From Arsukibacterium sp. UBA3155 (GTDB lineage Bacteria > Pseudomonadota > Gammaproteobacteria > Enterobacterales > Alteromonadaceae), in NCBI GenBank assembly GCA_002364615.1, contig DEYP01000002.1, positions 113,038-177,037 on the forward strand: DNA of 64,000 nt, read 5' to 3'. Shown here in pieces: positions 63,512-64,000 of the stretch. Numbering within the stretch: the stretch's first letter is position 1; every line of letters begins with the position of its first letter. Under the pieces are notes generated by a model that did not search any database, was not told where the DNA came from, and was given only the letters and a program-made list of their open reading frames with translations. Position numbers and translations under genes: made by a program.

Positions 63512-64000
63512 TTACGTACCACAAAAAGTCCGTTGCACCCGCTCTTGTTCAGAGGCAGGCTGACTGAATGCCGCAAAAGCCGGATCAGCGTCAAAAGGCG
63601 CTAACCAAGCCTGTTTTAACTGATTAAATAAACTGAGATCGCCATCTCTGGTCACTTGCTCTATGGCTTGCTGGACTAAATGATTGCGCGGTATCAGCTC
63701 TGGGTTAACGCGCTGCATAGCAGTTGCACGGTGCTTGCCAGTCTGTTTTTGCGCGGTGACGCGAGCTTGCCAGTCTGAAAACCAGTTTAACCAACTATTC
63801 TGATCATTAAATAACTCACCAGCCTTTTCCGGAGTATTCGCGCTAAGCTGTCGGAAAAACACTGTAAAATCGACCTTATCCTGCTGCATTAATGCCAGCA
63901 CACTTTTAACCAGCTCTGCATCGTCGGGTGTGGCATGCTCAATACCGAGTTTTGCGGTCATTCGTTGTAAATAAGCCGCCTGATACTGTTGGCTGAACGC
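63512..64000 (-). CDS. selO: Protein adenylyltransferase SelO (YdiU), C-terminal part
   Basis: The gene runs off the right edge; about 162 C-terminal residues are visible. The frame continues through AFSQQYQAAYLQRM before MTAKLGI. MTAKLG, NPELIPRNHLVQQAIEQ and the ending RTFCGT match the SelO/YdiU C-terminus, including the Cys that aligns with the selenocysteine of eukaryotic SelO. SelO has a pseudokinase fold that transfers AMP to Ser/Thr/Tyr; the catalytic part lies outside the window. Confidence 0.9.
   Translation of the reverse strand, partial: AFSQQYQAAYLQRMTAKLGIEHATPDDAELVKSVLALMQQDKVDFTVFFRQLSANTPEKAGELFNDQNSWLNWFSDWQARVTAQKQTGKHRATAMQRVNPELIPRNHLVQQAIEQVTRDGDLSLFNQLKQAWLAPFDADPAFAAFSQPASEQERVQRTFCGT

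Overview
The window is a chromosomal segment of a gammaproteobacterium, most likely an Alteromonadales member close to Rheinheimera/Arsukibacterium. The taxonomic guess rests on gene content and order: an intact ybfF-ybfE-fldA / seqA-pgm / fur neighbourhood, proQ-prc, pyrD-zapC, a 1608-residue NAD-specific glutamate dehydrogenase, ETF and branched-chain keto acid dehydrogenase genes behind LiuR-like operators, and a SonM/SonA-type split borosin pair of the kind known from Shewanella. I see no insertion sequence, prophage, CRISPR array or rRNA. Nearly all of the sequence is coding, and most operons end in clear rho-independent terminators.

Layout. 1-168: end of a tRNA gene (probably Leu) and tRNA-Gly(GCC). 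384-7613: YneI/Sad-type aldehyde dehydrogenase, a DASS carboxylate transporter coupled to rluF, then etfD divergent from etfBA. 7730-13641: YhhY-type acetyltransferase, fur, a DUF4442 protein, the ybfF-DUF2788-ybfE-fldA operon and divergent seqA-pgm. 13818-16298: glycogen phosphorylase. 16425-20910: the most unusual region, apparently one transcription unit encoding a periplasmic solute-binding-like protein, a borosin-type alpha-N-methyltransferase, a GNAT acetyltransferase, a 95-residue borosin precursor and a TPR/GGDEF diguanylate cyclase. 20963-25990: astE and bkdA1-bkdA2-bkdB. 26082-29414: an AAA+ ATPase and a Ser/Thr kinase-like protein. 29568-33168: msrC, a small acidic protein, proQ, prc. 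33263-39015: NSS-family symporter, nhaC, pepN and a DUF2835 protein. 39335-46354: the DUF1302/DUF1329/YCF48/RND locus. 46589-54427: gdhB, pyrD, zapC and a methyltransferase. 54436-57792: on the minus strand, a secreted Esterase_phd-family esterase, a 12-bp tandem repeat, an NPP-type phosphodiesterase and a solute-binding-like protein. 58008-64000: a divergent NRAMP-like transporter, a membrane diguanylate cyclase, rmuC, an MJ1255-type glycosyltransferase, a PAP2 phosphatase and the 3' part of selO, which runs off the window.

How the genes fit together. The ETF, ETF-ubiquinone oxidoreductase and branched-chain keto acid dehydrogenase genes form a catabolic module feeding acyl-CoA electrons to ubiquinone. 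Three near-identical 18-bp palindromes in front of these operons suggest shared control. Glutamate dehydrogenase, AstE, PepN and Prc fit an amino-acid and peptide-using lifestyle. The main candidate for an under-described system is the split borosin operon. Its methyltransferase keeps the Tyr/Arg/Tyr catalytic positions of OphMA/SonM. Its precursor has a helical recognition domain, a short hydrophobic putative core and an unusually long acidic, proline-rich tail. A GNAT gene lies between the two with translational-coupling overlaps on both sides, and a diguanylate cyclase gene follows 35 bp after the precursor.
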